The notes beneath the pieces were generated by a model. It was not told where the DNA came from, searched no databases, and saw only the letters and a program-made list of their open reading frames with translations. Positions 1 to 11,559 of a DNA stretch of 64,000 nt are shown here, in pieces. Origin of the DNA: Piezodorus guildinii (Eukaryota > Arthropoda > Insecta > Hemiptera > Pentatomidae); the NCBI GenBank assembly GCA_023052935.1, contig CM041292.1, positions 94,967,169-95,031,168 of the forward strand, written 5' to 3'. A program made the translations under genes and the position numbers. Every line of letters begins with the position of its first letter. The stretch's first letter is position 1.

Positions 1-1179
1 CAACAAAGGCAAGAAAAAAAAAGTTGTATGAGCAATTAGCAATCAATATGTCATAAATAAAATTTTTATTTAAATTATAAATACTATAATATAGTTAAAG
101 GAGATTCCGCTGTTGGGTCGTTAGCACGAGTTCAAATTCTGGGTTTTTAAACATATAATTAAAAGGAGATACATTCAAAGCTTCTTCCCCGAGTATGTGA
201 GACGTGTCAGCCAACTGTTGTCGCTTACAAAAATAGGCCTAGAGAATGATGACCCTACCTTATTAAAATCATCAGGAATCGCATTGTGGAATCCTGGGAA
301 ACTACTTCCCAAGATTCTATGCGGCCCAGGGTCTGGACGGCATGTTACGCTAAACATCGTTAAAACATAATATAGTTATCTGAAAGATCTTTCATACCAA
401 TGATCAGCTTGAAATTTAAATTAAATAACTCATGTAACATTGTTGCATATAATTTTAAAATACCATAAATAAGATTAATATTAGTACCATAAAGTAGTAG
501 TACTATAAAGAAGATTAATAAACATTCGATTTTCGATAGTATCTGAGATAAATAAAACTTGTTAAGCAGATCTGTTGTGAAAGCTGTGAGCATGAAATAA
601 GATATGGAGAGTATAAAACGCGTAACGTAGAGAATATTATTTTTCTGATCCACCATCCTGGTAAGTTCAAAAATGGAGTGTTGACATTAATGAAATATTA
701 TCACCCTTGTTGAAGATTATGCCATCCCGACTAACCGGACTCTGGCTGGGAATAATTTGTCAGCTCATCCACTGTCTCTTCGCAGAATTTAAAAAAAAAC
801 ATAAATTAAATTTTTCTACCATTTGCATAATGTAAAATACATCTGGGAGGTTTCGCTAATCGTAAATAACGACGATTCCTCCCGTTGTTGAAATGAAAGA
901 ACATCTATTTGAATATTCTCCGTGTATTAATAACTAAAAATTCAAACCTCGACTTACATCTCTTGAAGTAATCACAAAATATTTTTAACTTCATCATTGA
1001 ATATCCTATTTCAGATAATATATAATAAGCACACATACCATTGAAGCCATCAAGGTGATTGGTTAATTACTCACCTGAAACAAAAATTAACGTAATTAAA
1101 AAAAAATCTTTCAACAGAAATATTTATATGATAACAAAACAAAATAATAATATTTTCTTATATAAAATATATACATATA
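1..1179. other. A+T-rich flank, no gene recognised
   Basis: Mostly A+T-rich single-copy-looking sequence left of the retrotransposon. The stretch around 105-155 (gttagcacgagttcaaattc) resembles the B-box end of a tRNA-derived SINE, but no A box can be placed. The short minus-strand frames at 175-357 and 360-656 have no recognisable domain and no splice context, so I do not call them genes. Confidence 0.5.
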
Positions 1180-1658
1180 TGGTACTAATTGTACCAATTA
1201 AAATTTTCTGGTTGTGGACTGTATGATAAAAAATATAAAAAAACTTTAAAGTTAGATTATGCCCAGAATAAGGGATCTCCAAATCGTTTTACAAGTAAAT
1301 TTAAGATGGATAGCAGCTTACCTAATCGCCTTCTTCGTGTCTTCTCGAACGGGCCCGCTCAGGCTCGGCAGTCTCTTCCAGCTACTCCTAGATTTATCTT
1401 GTAAAACTTAGGAGAACCTAAATTCTTGAAATTGAGTCCCTCTATCGTGACCGGGAATCGAATATCACCACAAATATCGTCACGGACTACAAAAACATGC
1501 CATCGGGACAGAATCTCAATTCACACTGACGCTATAGCAAAAAACAAAAGACGGTCGAATAAAACATCTGTGCCGTATCTACGGCGCGACCTATTTAAAT
1601 TAAAATTAAAATAAATCAAAATAAATATTATTATTTTTAATTCGCGTAATCGCGAACA
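1180..1658 (-). repeat. 3' LTR of the BEL/Pao element
   Basis: 479 bp, identical to 5665-6143 except C at 1439 against T at 5924. It is the downstream LTR for the minus-strand polyprotein. The short plus-strand frames inside it occur in both LTRs and are chance frames. Confidence 0.95.
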
Positions 1659-1680
1659 CACACCCGCCCCTGAAGGTTCC
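1659..1680 (-). other. Putative polypurine tract
   Basis: On the coding strand the bases just before the 3' LTR read AGGGGCGGGTGTG, a G-rich tract directly abutting the LTR start TGTTCGCG. This is where a plus-strand primer tract is expected. It is called by position and composition only. Confidence 0.5.
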
Positions 1681-1823
1681 TACCTTCAGCAAAATCAAAT
1701 AAAGTATTCAAAACATTGTTTTTTTTTTTTGTAAACTATAACCTAACTAGAACTATTTTTTAAACAAACAAAAATACAATCTAAACGTATTTACAATATA
1801 TACAACAACTACTGAGCCGGGAC

Positions 1824-4800
1824 CTACTGAGATGGTAGAGGATATAGTTTCACGACCAGCCGCTTATAATTTCCGGACCAAGTCCGAACTACAGCCACAC
1901 AGATAACACCATCGGCAGGATTTTCCTTTCCATCGACATGAAACCACGAACCATTGGGGGTTGGTTCCTGAATTTTGACTATGCTATTGGCCACGAAAGT
2001 TTGCCACCTGTCTGAAATAACACGGATCCAGCAAAGAACTATTTCTGAGCCCATAAAGTAAATCGTACGATCGACAGGTCGAAGAAGCGCCAATGTCTTG
2101 GTAATCGTGTTCACTAAGTTGATTAGAAGTAATGCGGCACATAATTCCAGTCTAGGAATAGACAATAATTTTGTAGGAGCTACTTTCAGCTTTCCACTGA
2201 TCAGACTGACCTTAGGTTCATAACCAACTTGCTCGACCTTAGCATATAGCACCAATCCATTACCCACCATCGAAGCATCTGAAAACCCCATTAAAGTTAT
2301 TTTTGCTTCAGGGTAAAATCCTATATGCCGTGGAATTCTCACATCTTTCAAACTAGTATATTCGGACTGAAACTGTTGCCATGGTTTAGCAACTGAGTCT
2401 AACGGTGGCTCATCCCAATCTACCCCTTCTTTCCAAAGCCATTTTATAAAAACCGTATAAAGCATAACTGGATCTAGCAGTCCCATCGAATCCAAAATCC
2501 GGGAGACAGTGGACAAAATGTTGCGCTTTGTGCCTTCCTTAAGTTCATTATCTATTTGGAATTGTAAGAAATCGCTCTTTGGAACCCGTTTCAAACCCAA
2601 AACGCACGACGAATTTTTCTCTGAAAGGTTTTCACGCATTTCTCGCGGCTCTACGTTGGACTTTGAGGAAGGAAATTCAATTAGGTTAGAACCCCACTTA
2701 GTTAATTCAAAACCACCCCACTGAAACATATCACGAGCCTTTGGACTGATATCTAAAGCCTCCTGTACCGAAGGGAGTGAGGTGACCAAGTCATCAATAT
2801 ACATATCACGGGGTATCAAATTTGCGACCTCCGGGAAACTTCCTTTCTCGTCCTCGACAAGCAGGTGTACCGTATGCAGAGCTAAGAAGGGAGAGGATGA
2901 CATCTCGAATACTATACAATTGAGTTCATAAACTTGAAAGGGCTCATCGGGAGAAAATCTCCATAGAAATCTCTGAAATTTCCTATGTTCAGGAGTTACC
3001 CACCTTTTTCTATACATCTGCTTGATATCTGCAGTAAGAGCAACTTCAAAAATTCTAAAATTTATGAATAACGACATAATATCGATTTGCAACTTCGGTC
3101 CGACAAATAAAATGTCATTCAATAATTTTCCGAAAGTTGTTTTTGAACTCTCATTGAAAACAATTCTCAACGGAGTGGTCAAACTTTGAGGTTTGGATAT
3201 TCCTCGGTGTGGGATATAATATCCTTCAGGATTCAAATCTGCATTAGAAACTAATGATGCATGACCCTGATTTAAATAATCTAGGATACCATCCTTATAC
3301 GTTTTCCTAAATTCTTGTGAACGACTAAAGCGTTTTTCTAAGGCTATGATGCACCTTTTGGCAACAGCAAGGGATGACCCTAAACCAGAAGGATCTTCAT
3401 GGAAAGGTAAACGCACAATATACCTTCCACATTTAAGCCTCCTTAGAGTAGAGGAAAATATCTCCTCACACTTAGCATCTTGAGAACTTAAGATTGGTGT
3501 TGGAGGAGTAGGAACTTCCTCTATTTCCCAAAAGGATTTCAATAAATTTTCTATCGGCGTTTCGACAGTACAACAGAGTGATACCTTAGGTTCTACGCTC
3601 TGAATGATTGGCGCTTTTCCCATCAATACAAATCCAAACGGGCTTTGTATTGCTATCGGTTGATCAGAGGAACCCCGAACTTGACGCCCTCCCAGAAAAT
3701 ATGGACAAAGCTCCGAACCAATAATTCCATCAATGGCACCAGGATTGTCAAAATTTGGATCTGCTAGCTCTAAATTTTTAAAATGATCCATTTGAGCCCT
3801 ATCTATCGGGGTTGACGGCATTCTATCAACAATTTTGTCAACAACGAACGAATCAATGTCATACATAACATCAGGATTTCTTATTGATGACAATACAAAC
3901 ATTGTTTTGCCCCCAACCGGTTTCGATAAGCCTCCAAACCCCGAAATAGAGGATTTTATTTTTTCAATAGAGAGCCCCAATCGGCGACATGCGCTCCAAG
4001 TGATGAAGTGAGACTGACTTCCTGAATCTATCAACATTCGTACCCTTTGTAATTGCCCCGAACTATCTTGGACGTTTCCTACCACCGTTGCTAGAAGCAT
4101 TGTATTTTGTAAGGGAGGAAGATGTTTATCTTTATACAATGAACAAAGACTTGTACTCGGATCCGATGTTCGGTCTTTAGGAGGATTCACCTCGTTTAAA
4201 TCGGCCTTGTTGCGTTGAAATTCGAAATGCAAGAGAGTATGATGAGGTAGGTCGCATTTCGAACAACTTTTAATTATGCTACACTCTTTTGACCTATGGT
4301 TCTGAGAAAAACATTTTTGACAAAGTCTCTTATTCTTAATATGCCTATAGCGATTCCAAGGGGACAATTTTGAGAACTTTGCACAATCTGGAATTGTATG
4401 CGAACCCTCGGAACAAAATTCACAGCAAGATCCTGGAATGGATTCTGGGGTTACAGATTTTGTAACAAATGAATGAGTAGTGCGTATATTACGCTTTGGA
4501 TGCTGGAAAGTTTCTGATAGAGGTATTGTCTTAATTTGTTTTTCTAAAAATTTAACCAAATCAGAGTATTCGGGAATATTTTTATTTCTATGAGCGGCCT
4601 CAAATTCCCTTCGTGTAACCGGATCAAGAACCCTTAGACCCATATACAAAAAAATATAATCCTCAAGAGAATTAATAGAATCTAATTGCTTCAGCGCTCC
4701 GATCGAAGCACAAAATTTATCTAAAACCATCGTCAAACCTTCTCGACTTTCTGATTTGAGCGGTTTAAATCCAAAAATTTGATCTATATAACTATCGGCT

Positions 4801-5402
4801 AAGCTTCGATCATCATTATAACGATCAAAAAGACTCTTCCATATTACTCTATAATTGTTGGCTATTGGTTTTAGTGTTTTACAAATGCTAGCGGCTGGAC
4901 CGTTCAATTTTGAAACTAAATATTGTAATTTTTCTAACTCAGATAAGCCCTCGTTTTCGTGAACTAATGTTTTAAACAATTCATAAAACACTGGCCATTC
5001 ATCTGCACGCCCATTAAAGGTAGGAATATCAATTCTTGGAAGTTGTACTTTCCTTTCCGGCTCAGCATTCATTTTTCCGCCCCTCGAATCACTAGGACCT
5101 ACCGTTGATTTAGTCAATTCCCTCGCAGCGACTAACCTTACCAATCCTACCATATCTATCAATACATCGTCGAACTCCGGTGTAAAATTTTTATCTAACT
5201 CACATTGAATTTCATTAATCCTAAATTCTGTCTTCTCAAACTCAACCACCGTTTCGTCTAAGGATTGATATAAAATTTGAAATTGATCAAGTAATTTTTT
5301 ATCTTGGCTAGTGACTTTTAAAGCAAGGTCGTATAGACGTTGAATCCTTTTAAAATATTTTTCTTTCTTTGCAATAAGTACTCTTAAAGATGATTCGGAC
5401 AT
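1824..5402 (-). CDS. BEL/Pao gag-pol polyprotein lacking integrase
   Basis: A 1,192-residue retrotransposon polyprotein for particle assembly and reverse transcription. The start at 5402 is the first Met of the open frame downstream of the primer site. Domains in order: coiled N-terminus; DUF1759-type gag near 118-270 (IDIPTFNGRADEWPVF); two CX2CX4HX4C zinc knuckles at C327-C340 and C361-C374; retroviral-type aspartic protease with DSGS at 459-462; reverse transcriptase with YIDD at 868-871; Pao A17/RNase H region with FSDAS and RLELCAA. After NPAD (to D1164) the frame jumps straight to a tail like the end of DUF5641 (YKRLVVKLYPLPSQ). The H2C2 zinc finger, DDE core and most of DUF5641, roughly 500 or more residues, are therefore missing without a frame break. 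The third RNase H acidic position (family DSE) is Gly-Ser-Glu at 1118-1120. The family call is secure. Activity is doubtful and integration would need help in trans. Confidence 0.94.
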   Translation of the reverse strand: MSESSLRVLIAKKEKYFKRIQRLYDLALKVTSQDKKLLDQFQILYQSLDETVVEFEKTEFRINEIQCELDKNFTPEFDDVLIDMVGLVRLVAARELTKSTVGPSDSRGGKMNAEPERKVQLPRIDIPTFNGRADEWPVFYELFKTLVHENEGLSELEKLQYLVSKLNGPAASICKTLKPIANNYRVIWKSLFDRYNDDRSLADSYIDQIFGFKPLKSESREGLTMVLDKFCASIGALKQLDSINSLEDYIFLYMGLRVLDPVTRREFEAAHRNKNIPEYSDLVKFLEKQIKTIPLSETFQHPKRNIRTTHSFVTKSVTPESIPGSCCEFCSEGSHTIPDCAKFSKLSPWNRYRHIKNKRLCQKCFSQNHRSKECSIIKSCSKCDLPHHTLLHFEFQRNKADLNEVNPPKDRTSDPSTSLCSLYKDKHLPPLQNTMLLATVVGNVQDSSGQLQRVRMLIDSGSQSHFITWSACRRLGLSIEKIKSSISGFGGLSKPVGGKTMFVLSSIRNPDVMYDIDSFVVDKIVDRMPSTPIDRAQMDHFKNLELADPNFDNPGAIDGIIGSELCPYFLGGRQVRGSSDQPIAIQSPFGFVLMGKAPIIQSVEPKVSLCCTVETPIENLLKSFWEIEEVPTPPTPILSSQDAKCEEIFSSTLRRLKCGRYIVRLPFHEDPSGLGSSLAVAKRCIIALEKRFSRSQEFRKTYKDGILDYLNQGHASLVSNADLNPEGYYIPHRGISKPQSLTTPLRIVFNESSKTTFGKLLNDILFVGPKLQIDIMSLFINFRIFEVALTADIKQMYRKRWVTPEHRKFQRFLWRFSPDEPFQVYELNCIVFEMSSSPFLALHTVHLLVEDEKGSFPEVANLIPRDMYIDDLVTSLPSVQEALDISPKARDMFQWGGFELTKWGSNLIEFPSSKSNVEPREMRENLSEKNSSCVLGLKRVPKSDFLQFQIDNELKEGTKRNILSTVSRILDSMGLLDPVMLYTVFIKWLWKEGVDWDEPPLDSVAKPWQQFQSEYTSLKDVRIPRHIGFYPEAKITLMGFSDASMVGNGLVLYAKVEQVGYEPKVSLISGKLKVAPTKLLSIPRLELCAALLLINLVNTITKTLALLRPVDRTIYFMGSEIVLCWIRVISDRWQTFVANSIVKIQEPTPNGSWFHVDGKENPADGVICVAVVRTWSGNYKRLVVKLYPLPSQ

Positions 5403-5638
5403 GTTTGCAAATAATTTTTAATTTAACTTCTAAAATTAATCACTAAGGCAACCTACCAAATAATAACAAAAAAACAGATGTTTTAATTCGATATAATATC
5501 GATAAAGAGATCGATCGGATATCGATTTATCGATACGGTTCCTATCGATTCTTGGGCTCAAAAAACCAACCCTTTGCCCAGATTACGAATAGAAATTGTA
5601 TAAAACGGATTTAACGATCAATCCCAATTTCTAAAAAT

Positions 5639-5656
5639 CCGGCTCGGTCTGGACCA
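5639..5656 (-). other. Putative primer-binding site
   Basis: On the coding strand TGGTCCAGACCGAGCCGG begins 8 bases inside the 5' LTR. It starts with TGG, the complement of a tRNA CCA end, as a retroelement primer site should. I could not assign the primer tRNA. Confidence 0.5.
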
Positions 5657-5664
5657 ATAAATTA

Positions 5665-6245
<581 letters not shown>

Positions 6246-6609
6246 TCACACCTGCCATGCAGTTTGCAATCAGGAAATGTGAGGTAAGGTTTTGATATTG
6301 CAGCGGGCATGATAAGCATAAAATGAAAATAAAGTTTTTTAATCTGGTTTTCCAAAGTTTTCCAAATTAGTTGGAAATATACATAAAAAAATTAAAAACC
6401 TTTTCAATACATTAAATTTAATACAATTATACAGTAGTTAGAAAACAAAAATTAGATAAATTTTGTACAGTTGGTTCTGCAGATTTCAGTAAACACTTTT
6501 CTAGAAGTAATTTCAGGTATGGATACGGAATTACGGAAGTAATACTTATGCAAAAAATAAAGTTATTTATTTTGATCAGATGTATTTAAAAAAAGTATAT
6601 ATAGTAAAA

Positions 6610-6610
<1 letters not shown>

Positions 6611-6671
<61 letters not shown>
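6611..6671. repeat. (TA)n microsatellite
   Basis: About 60 bp of near-perfect TA repeats. The surrounding 6244-7009 is A+T-rich with no recognisable gene. Confidence 0.95.
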
Positions 6672-6676
<5 letters not shown>

Positions 6677-7009
6677 AAGAAATTAGTATAGACATACATA
6701 TTATGTATGTAGGTCGAAAGTACTCTCTTTTACAGCAAGATGAACGTCTGTAGCCCTAGTTCAGTCGCAATAAACGTTTAATGTTCTCCATAAAAGTCTT
6801 ATTGCGAAAATTACATCTTATAATCATAAAGACAGGGTATCTAAATAAAATTTGATTGAAACGTTTATAATTACAGTCTAAGACGAAAGTAATTCAGTCT
6901 AAATGATTTTTTGAAATCAACATATTCTATCGCCTCATTTTCCTGTTTATCAAACTTTATTTCTTTTCAATTTATCAGGGTTAATTATATAGTTTTTGAT
7001 GATTAGCAT

Positions 7010-7262
7010 CATTGTTTGTTTATTGATTTATCGTCACTTTATGTTAATGTGGTTGATCGGATGTTGCTAAATTTTACTTATTCAGGGTTAATTAAAGGAC
7101 GGATCTTTAACGAGTACCTGACATCGCACAGGCACGGACCACCATTTAACGCCCTTTCCTAAGGACGGCATAACTGAAGAATTTTCACTTTCATTTGTAA
7201 AATTTTAGGGCCATCTGCCTGGTTTACACACGCGACCTTAGACATAGAAGGCCGTTATACTA
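7010..7262 (-). repeat. SINE B copy 1 (tRNA-derived)
   Basis: Matches the other SINE B copies across the tail (gtttattgatttatcgtcac), the body (ggatctttaacgagtacctg, acatcgcacaggc) and the head (cgaccttagacatagaagg). The element reads on the minus strand. This copy is diverged and its tRNA-like B box is degraded. Confidence 0.8.
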
Positions 7263-8329
7263 AAATACACCATATTTTAAATTTAGTGATATTTTTAAAT
7301 TCAGTGTTAATAAATTAATAAGTAATATTTGTAATTCGGCTGATTTATTAATATTAATCAGATACTAATCCCTTGTTAATACTATTTTATTTCTTGGCCC
7401 ATACTTAGACTATTTTCATATAACATGGGCAACCATCGACTCACAAAAATTTATGTATTACATTGTGAGTATTTGAAGCAAAAATAGTCATGAGAAAAAA
7501 TCAACACCAAAATGAAAAAATAATGATAGGAAAATTTATTTATTAGTTTATTTGCCCACAAGTCCGATTTAAAACCACCATTATCCACTCCAAAGGGATT
7601 GGTGGACAACAAAAAAAAACATTTATTGGGTTTTAAGAAATAATTAAATAAGCATTAATATAATACAAATTTTAATATAAATTGCATATTTATTAGTGAA
7701 AAATAGACCATATAAATCATTCGCATTGGTCGAAAAGATATATATGTTTTCTTTTTTTAATTCGAATTTCAATACCAAAGGACCGGAATCCCGAATCCTG
7801 AGTGACTAGTAAACAGGGGAATAGCGTAGGCGACCAATTAGTACACTGACCGTGATTGAAACAATTATCAACCGAATTAGCATAAGCTGCTGATTAAGGT
7901 ATCGGCCGGGGAAGGACGACTTGGCAAATACCAACGCGAGGGCCGATGAACCCGAAATTTGACAATCATTACCCTCAAAGATTGTATTTATGAATACATA
8001 AGTTCCTGTATCAGTTCATGCGATAGAACGATTATTTTAACGAAGCAACCTTGTCTCTGAAATTTTGTGATAAATTGTCTTGAGTAGATTACAGATTTTC
8101 TTTTCTAATTAACAGTATTTAAATAACAATAATCAGTTTCACAAAAAAAAAAAAAAATAATAATGTATCGTCACTCGAGTTACGCCAGGCGAGTTAATTG
8201 CATTGCATTAAAAAACAAAACATAAGAATATACCATTAATTTAAATTATAGTAGTCATATATTTTTCCCCAGATGAGATTACGTAGGGAGTTTTTGTAAA
8301 ATAAATTGAAGTTTTGAAAAATCTATTCA
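7263..8329. other. Non-coding stretch with a GC-richer patch
   Basis: A+T-rich apart from about 7783-7955, which is GC-richer and non-repetitive (tatcggccggggaaggacga). No frame, RNA or mobile-element end recognised. The patch could be regulatory, but sequence alone does not show this. Confidence 0.4.
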
Positions 8330-8838
8330 TTTTACTTTCAGTTACCTATATAAAGTAAGGGAAAGTATTGAGAACGTGAATATTTTCTAATTCAAGATTT
8401 CACCAGGAATACACGTTTTAGGGTCCCCTAAGTCCAAATGACCAAGTCCCGCAAAAAGGTCTGTGTGGTTGTGTGGTAAGTCTAGCACGAACACGAAAAT
8501 TCGTAAGAAACTGAAATTACATATTTAAGACAACTATACGTCCGGGATGTAACTGAAACCTTTTCACCAAAATGCGCTGACCGGAAGTGCTACTTCATAC
8601 CAGGTTTTTTGCACTTTTTTACGATTTTTTCCAAACCGGCTATAACAATTTTAATTAAACTCTCCATAATGATGTAAACTTTAATGAGTTTTAATATCAT
8701 GTGGGTTTCATTTTGATTGAAATAGGCTGACAGGACTTAAATGCCGATATTTTAAATTTTCTTCCTCTAAAGTACCATTGATTTTGTAGATTCTATAAAA
8801 ATAACGATATCATCTTATCATTTATAAAAAAACATGTA

Positions 8839-8867
8839 TTGGGTTGATGCAAAATTAATGCAGGTTT
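8839..8867 (+). repeat. Mariner left TIR
   Basis: 29 bp, the exact inverse of 9707-9735, preceded by the TA target dinucleotide. Confidence 0.93.
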
Positions 8868-8915
8868 TTAGTAGGTATTGTAAATACGCCATATCTTTAC
8901 TTTAACCATATATAT

Positions 8916-9546
8916 TTAATCAAAATAATTTCCATCTGAATCAATGCACTTTTGCCAACGTTCAACAAGCTTTCTTATTCCACCAGAAAAAAAATCCGAA
9001 TCCCTGGACTCAATGAAATCACGAAAAGAATTTTCAATGTCGTCCTGGTTTTGAAAATTTTTCTCCCTCAAAAAGTTGTCCAGATGCCTGAAAAAGTGGA
9101 AGTCTGTAGGAGAGAGGTCAGGTGAATAAGGCGGATGTTGGAGAACTTCGTAGCCCAACTCGTGCAGTCGTCGAAGCGTTGGTTGTTCAACGTGTGGTCT
9201 GGCGTTATCGTGGAGCAGGATCGGCCCCTTCCGATTCATCAATGCTGGGCAAAGACGTTGCAATTTTTGAGTTCCGAGTTCCGCCGCCATTTCTCGTGTG
9301 GTTTTGGTTGGTCTTCTTCCACTTTTGACCTCAGCTGGTCGTTGTCCAGAGCAAGATGACGGCCCCGACCTTCCTTGTCTTCAAGGTCGAAATCTCCTCT
9401 GCGAAACTTCTGGAACCAACGCTGCACCGTGCACTCATTAATAGCCCCTGACCCCACACTTCATTAATATTACGAGCCGTTTGCGCAGCGCTGCGCCCTA
9501 ATTTAAATTCGTAAAAATAAATTTGACGAAAATCGCACTTTGACAT
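8916..9546 (-). pseudogene. Mariner transposase, broken (SETMAR-like)
   Basis: Cut-and-paste DNA transposase remnant. The likely start is the Met of MSKCDFRQIYFYEFKLGRSA at 9546. An N-terminal helix-turn-helix region follows, then frame changes near 9455-9470 and again near 9310-9330. In the last frame KTTREMAAELG runs directly into TQKLQRLCPALMNRKG at 9272/9273, where about 130 residues are missing, including the first catalytic Asp (family CDEKW). The C-terminal part retains HDNARPH and SPDLSPTD with 34 residues between the two Asp, the D34D spacing that defines mariners, and ends RWQKCIDSDGNYFD. A short repeat (GGAACTC twice) lies at the deletion junction. Non-functional. Confidence 0.92.
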
Positions 9547-9706
9547 TTTCGATTCAAGACCTTTGAACACACTGAACAAAACGATTTTACTAAACAAATT
9601 CATGGTGAAAGAGAGGGTATTAGATAAGGTTTGTTTTGGTATAATAATGATCAATGTTAGGATTAGCTTTGTTTACACAATTGGAATTAAGATATTGCAA
9701 TAGAGG

Positions 9707-9735
9707 AAACCTGCATTAATTTTGCATCAACCCAA
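9707..9735 (-). repeat. Mariner right TIR
   Basis: 29 bp, the exact inverse of 8839-8867, followed by TA. Confidence 0.93.
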
Positions 9736-10655
9736 TAAATATATAAGTTGGACAAATTCGATATCCAACTAAAGTAGAAAACTACTAAACTATTTTTTGA
9801 TAATTTTTCGTTCAGTAATATTTATGAATAATATACAGTTGGAACGGGAAAGATTAAAAAAAAAAAAATATTATCTTACACACAAGCTTGTAAAGTCAAT
9901 AAAGAGTGATAAAAAGCCGATCAATTTAACTGATTGTTTTAGATAACAATATACTACATTTTTTTAACACACGTTTCAACATAAATTGAATTTAATTAAT
10001 TATTTTTTAGTTTAACTCATTTTCATCTCTAACTGTATTTGAAAATTGTTTAATCTATTTTAACAACGGAAGAAAGTAAAAGGCGTGTGTTGCCGACACC
10101 AGATTTTTTTCCCTTTATCATTTCGATTATTAAAATAACACGGTACTTGTCAAATTTAACAGTAAGTATATGTTGAGGATTGAATAACTGAATAACCCAC
10201 CTTTTCACAAACGCGGGAAACTTAACTTTCCAGTCTATTCTCGTTGATCAGTCAATGTTATAAAAGAAAATCATTAAGGAATTAATTTGAATAATAAAAT
10301 TACCAGGATAAAAAATGACGAAAACGATCCAAAAAGTTATAGTTTTCAATATAGAGCTCAATCTACAGGGAGATGAGATCCTAATAGAAATCTACTTCTA
10401 CAGAAAAATTAAACTTGTGTTTTATTTAATCAAATCTAAGTCAATTCACTACTTTTAAGTTTAAGTGGTGCTGCGGAAGTACGAACAATTTGTTAGGCGA
10501 ACTTAGTTAAACCGCGATATGTTACAAAGAGTAGGGGAAAAAATGTGAAGATTATTAGAAATAAAAACCGAAGTTTTCAGGGATTTATAATAATAAGTAA
10601 AAAATAATAGCGCATGAAAACTTCAGCAACCAGAAGTTTTTTTAATCGAAAAATA

Positions 10656-11262
10656 TCACAACATTGACTACTATAACCTTAATGATGATAAGAAATTAAC
10701 TACTTCATTAATTTATTACATAATTGATAATCAAAAAAATTTTTTTTGGACAATGTAGAATAAGATAGACAAAACATCGACATGAGTGAGGTATAAATTA
10801 AGTTACGAATCCTCGTTAAAAGAAATTTGGGTGTAAAAGCACATTGATCTGATTTGGAATATTAAGGTACTATTAAAATTATATCATGCATGTATCAATG
10901 TTATGGTATCAACACCATAATGGGATTTTGAATACTTCTTTCTTGCCTCCTCCTTGTATTTATTCATTATTATATATAATGGAATAGACAATTACCACTA
11001 AAATTATGTCAAAAAAATTTAAGACAAAATAATTATAAATAAATACAAGGAGGGAGGCAACGAAGAGGTATTTCAAAATCCCATTATGGTGTTGATTCAA
11101 TAATATTGATACATGCATGATATAGTTTTAACTTATACTTTACTCATATCTATTTATTGTCTATCTACATTATCTAAAATAATATTTTTGTTATAAATAA
11201 TAAAATAACATAATGAAGATGTTAACTTCTGATCATTATTAAGATTATGCTAGTCTATATTG
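10656..11262. repeat. Foldback element 1: long imperfect inverted repeat
   Basis: The core arms 10881-10968 and 11037-11124 are close inverse copies (shared ccataatgggattttgaa). Weaker pairing continues outward to 10656 (atcacaacattgactac) and 11262. The left arm has about 80 extra bases near 10795-10878. No coding content. It could be a non-autonomous foldback transposon, and a transcript would form a long hairpin. Confidence 0.75.
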
Positions 11263-11559
11263 TGATCACCATGTTTCACCAGAACAGAGAAATATTGAAA
11301 TATTTTGATAACCAAAGGTTGAAATATAAAATATGAGTTTATTTTCGTAAGTATGGAGAATGTAAAAAAATATTTTCACTGAAATATCAATCCTTACGAA
11401 GAAAAAAAATTAAAATGTCCCCATATGCACAGGTAAGACATCAGTTATGAGCGGGGATAACGAACTTCTGTTTTCACATCCTGGTTTCTCCGCTTGAATC
11501 TATGGTAATCCATAATATATTATTGCCATTTATTTAGTTGTCATAATAGTTTAAACAAA

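Larger units (their letters stand above)
8839..9735 (-). mobile_element. Deleted mariner element with perfect TIRs
   Basis: 897 bp bounded by 29-bp perfect terminal inverted repeats (8839-8867 and 9707-9735, beginning TTGGGTTGATGC) and flanked by TA on both sides (8837-8838, 9736-9737), the mariner target duplication. Full-length mariners of this type are about 1.3 kb, and the shortfall matches an internal deletion near 9272. The element sits inside Repeat A. It cannot be autonomous, but its ends are intact and could respond to transposase from elsewhere. Confidence 0.93.
8330..10125 (-). repeat. Repeat A copy 1, interrupted by a mariner
   Basis: The reverse complement of 8330-8836 plus 9738-10125 aligns along its length with 46470-47375. 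Shared stretches include aggggaccctaaaacgtgta-type and acaatcagttaaattgatcg-type blocks. The mariner at 8839-9735 splits this copy. The ends carry related ctttcacttac-type segments, suggesting a short-TIR DNA element, but no coding capacity is visible. Unclassified. Confidence 0.75.

Noticed and set aside
1189..1614. Plus-strand frames in the LTR (also at 5674-6099)
   Set aside because: Repeated in both LTRs, no domain, antisense to the element.
2509..2724. 71-codon plus-strand frame
   Set aside because: Lies wholly inside the BEL/Pao polyprotein on the opposite strand; a shadow frame.
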